From assembly GCF_002355595.1 (NCBI RefSeq), contig NZ_AP017422.1, positions 2,542,001 through 2,606,000 on the forward strand: a stretch of 64,000 nt of DNA, read 5' to 3'. The translations under genes and the position numbers were made by a program. Under the pieces are notes generated by a model. It saw only the letters and a program-made list of their open reading frames with translations, had not been told where the DNA came from and did no database searches. The first letter of the stretch is position 1, and the number at the start of each line of letters is the position of its first letter. Shown in pieces: positions 60,958 to 64,000 of the stretch. Source of the stretch: Filimonas lacunae (GTDB lineage: Bacteria; Bacteroidota; Bacteroidia; Chitinophagales; Chitinophagaceae).

Positions 60958-62370
60958 ATGAAGAAAAGTTTCATCATTATATTATCACTTGTTGCGATAG
61001 CCTCTTTCTCCGGTTGTAAAAAATACCTGGATGTAAACACCAATCCCAACAATTTAAGTGATGCATCGGAAAACCTGTTACTGGCGCCACTGGAAGAATC
61101 TGTTACTAATTATGTAGCAGGCGGTTATTGCGCCATCTTATCCAATTACTGGATGCAGAATATGTCGTTAAACCAGAATGCACCCAACGAGGTTACCTAC
61201 CAGGTATATAACTCGTCATTTAACGATACCTGGAACAACTTTTATGTAAAGTGTATGAACAATATGTATACACTTAATAAAATAGCTACTGCCAACGGAA
61301 ACAGCACTTATGCAGGCATCGCTAAAATATTAATGGCGTATACTTTAGGCGCTGCAACCGATGTGTGGGGAGATGTGCCTTATTCACAGGCTTTCCAGGG
61401 CACTACCAATGCCACGCCTGTCTATGATAAGCAGGCTGATATTTATACCACGCTGCAGGTATTACTGGATAGCGGTATTGCACAGGTAACACGCGCATCG
61501 GGCCTTAAGCCGGGATCGGATGATTTTTTTTACAGTGGTGATGGTACTAAATGGATTAAATTGGCTTACAGCCTGAAAGCCCGCTATTATATCCACCTGG
61601 TAAAAGCCACAGGATATAGCGAAGCCACGCAGGCCCAACTGGCGCTGACCGCATTGGCCAATGGTATGACGACTTATGCAGATGACTGTTTGTTTCCTTA
61701 CACCGGTGCAAACACTTCATCGGCTCCCTGGTACTGGAACTTTTATCCTACCAGCACTAATATTATGGCATCTCATTATGTGGACAGTTTAAAGGCGCGT
61801 AACGACCCCCGGATCTCTTATTTGCTGAGCAAATCGGAAAACACAGGATTATATACAGGATATGTGCCCGGTACAGGCATTGGTACGCAAAAAGATTATT
61901 CTATTGCCGGTAACTTTTATGGGGATGCAGCTTCTAATGGGTATGTTTTTAATGCCGATGAAGCCCTGTTTTTGAAAGCCGAAGCCACTTACCGTTTATC
62001 GGGCTATGCGGCGGCGGCACCTATCTACCGCAATGCTATTACTAATAATATGTTGAAATATGGCATAGATACCAATGGTACAGCAGCTCAAACATACCTG
62101 GCTGCCAGAGGCACGCTTACTGCTGCTACTGCCTTACAGCGCATTATGGAAGAGAAAAGCACTGCTAATTTCTTTTCGCTGGAAGGCTGGACAGACTGGC
62201 GCAGAACAGGGTATCCTGCATTAACCGTAATTAGCCAGGCCAATGGGGCGGCAGCGGGTATCACTGAAATACCCAGGCGCTTTTTATATCCTTTGCTGGA
62301 ATTGGCTTCTAATCCACAATCTGTACAAAGTGCTAAAATATCCGACCGCGTGTGGTGGGATACCAAATAA
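60958..62370 (+). CDS. SusD/RagB-type outer membrane lipoprotein
   Basis: 470 residues from the ATG at 60958. Signal peptide with lipobox FSGC (Cys20), followed by KKYLDVNTNPNN, the classic start of SusD-like proteins, here of the SusD-like_2 group. TPR-like helices run through the middle (GIAKILMAYTLGAATDVWGDVPY), and the end has EEKSTANFFSLEGWTDWRRTGYPAL. It binds the substrate and acts as the lid of the SusC transporter. Ligand unknown; no enzyme gene is adjacent, so a glycan or a peptide/siderophore-like ligand are both possible. Confidence 0.93.
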   Translation: MKKSFIIILSLVAIASFSGCKKYLDVNTNPNNLSDASENLLLAPLEESVTNYVAGGYCAILSNYWMQNMSLNQNAPNEVTYQVYNSSFNDTWNNFYVKCMNNMYTLNKIATANGNSTYAGIAKILMAYTLGAATDVWGDVPYSQAFQGTTNATPVYDKQADIYTTLQVLLDSGIAQVTRASGLKPGSDDFFYSGDGTKWIKLAYSLKARYYIHLVKATGYSEATQAQLALTALANGMTTYADDCLFPYTGANTSSAPWYWNFYPTSTNIMASHYVDSLKARNDPRISYLLSKSENTGLYTGYVPGTGIGTQKDYSIAGNFYGDAASNGYVFNADEALFLKAEATYRLSGYAAAAPIYRNAITNNMLKYGIDTNGTAAQTYLAARGTLTAATALQRIMEEKSTANFFSLEGWTDWRRTGYPALTVISQANGAAAGITEIPRRFLYPLLELASNPQSVQSAKISDRVWWDTK

Positions 62371-62391
62371 TGTTTTCTCCTGTTTCAATAC

Positions 62392-62424
62392 AAGGCTGGT
62401 CTTTTTTAAGGCCAGCCTTTTTTG
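62392..62424. terminator. Terminator after the SusD gene
   Basis: Stem AAGGCTGGTC / GGCCAGCCTT (one G-U pair) with an 8-base T-rich loop and a following TTTTTT. It lies before the convergent gene. Confidence 0.85.
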
Positions 62425-62434
62425 TAAACGCTTT

Positions 62435-63502
62435 TTACAAGTGAGTGTTACGGGATACTCCGCGTATCTCCATAATCAAATCTTCCCCATAAGCGCTGGC
62501 GGGTGTCTGGTAGCCTGGCTTGTAATGCCCATTCACTATTTTTTGCGCTATCAGCAGCATGGTATGTGCGGTAAGCTCATAAGCCTCGGCACAGCGCAGG
62601 GTAGCGGATAATTGTTCGCCTTTGAGGTTGGTGACCTCTGCCTGTATCACACTAAAAGCTTTTTGGCGTGTTTGGGCATCTGGTCCGGCAGGCTTGCGTT
62701 GAATAATGCTGGTGATCCATTTGTGTACAAAGCGTTTTCGCAGCAACCAGTTAAACAGCAATTGTGTTTTCAAAAACAACCATACGCCTTTTTGAATACC
62801 GGTATAAGTAACAATATTGGGAATGCCGGTGGAGTAATAAGCCGTGCTGATATCGCCCCAGGGAATGCTCATGGTAAACAAGGGTTTGGGTAACCCGGGA
62901 AAGTGAACGCTTCGTCCTCTTTTACCAACCGGTTCAGGTGTTATCACCCCATCTTTCCTTACCGCTCCGGGTAAGCCCAGTTTTTGTAAAGTAGTAATAG
63001 AGGTGCCGCGGGACAGGCTGCTGCCTACAATAGCAAAGGCAATGGTAAGTGAATGTGCATCGGGCATGCGGTTCTTTAACCAGAGAGCCAGGCAGTCGGT
63101 GGGTACTACATCAAAGCCTGCTCCGGGTAATAGCATAATATTTTTGTCCAGTGCCTGTTGGTGAAAAGCGTGCAGCATTTCAAACACTTCCAGGTCGCCA
63201 TTAAGATCCATGTAATGGGTGTTCGTTTGCATGCAGGCCTGTATCATAGGCCGGGCGGTAATATCGTAAGGGCCGGCGGCATTCACTACCAGTGGGAATT
63301 GTTGTAGCAGCGCAATTAAAGTCGCTGTATCTGCCAGGTCTGTAATATGGTAAGGCAATTGCAATTCTTTAGCCAGTGGTTCAATGGCTTCTTTACGCCT
63401 GCCGGCCAAAGTGGGCTGTAAACCGTACTGCGTGGCATAGCGGGCTATCATTTCACCGGAATAGCCATTGGCACCATAAAGCAAAAAAGTATTCTGTTGC
63501 AT
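62435..63502 (-). CDS. Saccharopine-dehydrogenase-like / trans-acting enoyl reductase family
   Basis: 355 residues from the ATG at 63502. N-terminal Rossmann motif LLYGANGYSGEMIARYA, then a helical mid domain with VVNAAGPYDITARPMIQACMQTNTHYMDLNGDLE, typical of the saccharopine dehydrogenase-like family that includes trans-acting enoyl reductases. A short hydrophobic segment (about 245-270) may lie at a membrane. NAD(P)H-dependent reduction of a lipid or amino acid derivative is likely; the precise reaction cannot be read. It converges on the SusD gene. Confidence 0.8.
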   Translation of the reverse strand: MQQNTFLLYGANGYSGEMIARYATQYGLQPTLAGRRKEAIEPLAKELQLPYHITDLADTATLIALLQQFPLVVNAAGPYDITARPMIQACMQTNTHYMDLNGDLEVFEMLHAFHQQALDKNIMLLPGAGFDVVPTDCLALWLKNRMPDAHSLTIAFAIVGSSLSRGTSITTLQKLGLPGAVRKDGVITPEPVGKRGRSVHFPGLPKPLFTMSIPWGDISTAYYSTGIPNIVTYTGIQKGVWLFLKTQLLFNWLLRKRFVHKWITSIIQRKPAGPDAQTRQKAFSVIQAEVTNLKGEQLSATLRCAEAYELTAHTMLLIAQKIVNGHYKPGYQTPASAYGEDLIMEIRGVSRNTHL

Positions 63503-63530
63503 GGGGTAAAGTACAAAAGAATGCGTTACA

Positions 63531-63561
63531 GGCAAAAAAACAGGCCCCTGAGGGCCTGTTT
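63531..63561 (-). terminator. Terminator of the DUF4353-like gene
   Basis: Perfect 10-bp stem AAACAGGCCC / GGGCCTGTTT with a CTGA loop. On the minus strand it is followed by TTTTTTTGCC. Confidence 0.9.
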
Positions 63562-63584
63562 ACGGGGATATGTGTGCTGTGCTA

Positions 63585-64000
63585 TTATCCTTTGCTAATG
63601 GTGCCGCCAATTTGAGTTACCATGCTGCTGGTGGTAAAGGTGCTGGAAATGGTGCCGTTGCTGTAAGTGCCGCTGGTATACAGGCCGTTAAAGCTGGTGC
63701 CTGATGCCACACTGCCACCGGTATATACCACATAGCTGGTATTGGCTTCCAGTTTAGAACTGGCGAACAGCAGGGTGCTGTATGCAACAGGAGCCAGGAA
63801 GGTTAAGGCTTCTATACCATCTGTAGCTTGAATATGTATTACCTGGTTGGCGCTTCCACTGCCCATAATTACAGAATGAATAGTGCTTTGTGTGCTGCTG
63901 GGGCCGCTGGTGGCACCACCAATAGCCACTACCGTGCCACCAGTGATTTTTAAGGTGCGTGCATCACAATCAATACCGGCTTCCGGCGATTTAGCGCCTA
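63585..64000 (-). CDS. C-terminal part of a DUF4353-type carbohydrate-binding protein (5' end outside window)
   Basis: 138 residues seen, open to the window edge with no start. It is Gly/Ser/Thr-rich. The first residues visible (GAKSPEAGIDCDARTLKITGGTVVAIGGA) contain the repeated GID-x-ITGGTV pattern of the Cthe_2159-type parallel beta-helix with calcium sites, family DUF4353. The rest (TYSNGTISSTFTTSSMV) is beta-strand-rich. Such proteins are exported, often lipoproteins, and bind acidic polysaccharides such as polygalacturonate. A pectin link with the GH28 locus is tempting but is 18 kb away. Confidence 0.65.
   Translation of the reverse strand, partial: GAKSPEAGIDCDARTLKITGGTVVAIGGATSGPSSTQSTIHSVIMGSGSANQVIHIQATDGIEALTFLAPVAYSTLLFASSKLEANTSYVVYTGGSVASGTSFNGLYTSGTYSNGTISSTFTTSSMVTQIGGTISKG

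Noticed and set aside
1-64000. tRNA, rRNA, CRISPR array, insertion sequence or phage genes
   Set aside because: No cloverleaf, regular spaced repeat, transposase or integrase motif was seen on reading both strands.

Overview
The window reads as a chromosomal segment of a Bacteroidota bacterium, most likely a member of the Chitinophagaceae (inference). The signs are a SusC/SusD pair, a four-gene rpoN operon, a SpoIIM/DUF4129/MoxR/DUF58 block, several HK/REC phosphorelay proteins of the SHDLQEPL type, DUF4142 and DinB proteins, and promoters matching the Bacteroidota pattern TTTG-N19-TAnnTTTG. Gene density is high. I saw no tRNA, rRNA, IS element, phage gene or CRISPR array.

Layout. 1-10.8 kb: metabolic and conserved-unknown genes: the end of malate:quinone oxidoreductase, an RNA ligase, two unrecognised genes, Kup potassium uptake, a fatty-acid/sterol hydroxylase, a lipid kinase, SurE and a glutamine amidotransferase. 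10.8-17.1 kb: signalling block with a single-domain receiver divergent from the operon rpoN - NtrC-type activator - PAS kinase - REC-PAS kinase. 17.1-19.8 kb: stress-flavoured genes (Ku, DUF4142 lipoprotein, FMN-type split-barrel protein, Cys-rich copper-storage protein, small hydrophilic protein). 19.9-22.7 kb: exported GH51 arabinofuranosidase and a lipoprotein aldose epimerase. 22.8-26.6 kb: HAD phosphatase, YajQ, type B L31, SerA. 26.6-33.4 kb: two RDD proteins and a HEAT-like protein facing a tight operon SpoIIM-DUF4129-DUF4350-MoxR-DUF58. 33.6-34.9 kb: NDH-2-like dehydrogenase. 35.1-42.2 kb: sensory island of REC-PAS-kinase, CHASE3-HAMP-GAF-kinase with three receivers, single receiver, CheR and CheB, with no chemoreceptor. 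42.6-45.9 kb: GH28 and GH43 enzymes for pectin and arabinan side chains. 46.1-57.6 kb: receiver, succinyl-CoA:acetate CoA-transferase, DinB, flavin-type protein, aconitase, five-PAS kinase, HAD, LysR and YeiH exporter. 57.9-62.4 kb: SusC/SusD. 62.4 kb to the end: a trans-acting enoyl reductase-like enzyme and the 3' end of a DUF4353-like adhesin/carbohydrate-binding protein.

How the genes may work together. GH28, GH43, GH51 and GalM together would cut homogalacturonan and arabinan side chains and mutarotate the sugars; they sit in two loci, neither next to SusC/D. Mqo, aconitase and the CoA-transferase belong to an aerobic TCA cycle with an acetate-linked shunt. The most unusual feature is the signalling content: five large histidine kinases, four stand-alone or lone receivers and a CheR/CheB pair, but only one DNA-binding response regulator (the sigma-54 activator). 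Several perfect dyads lie just upstream of genes and are listed as candidate regulatory sites.
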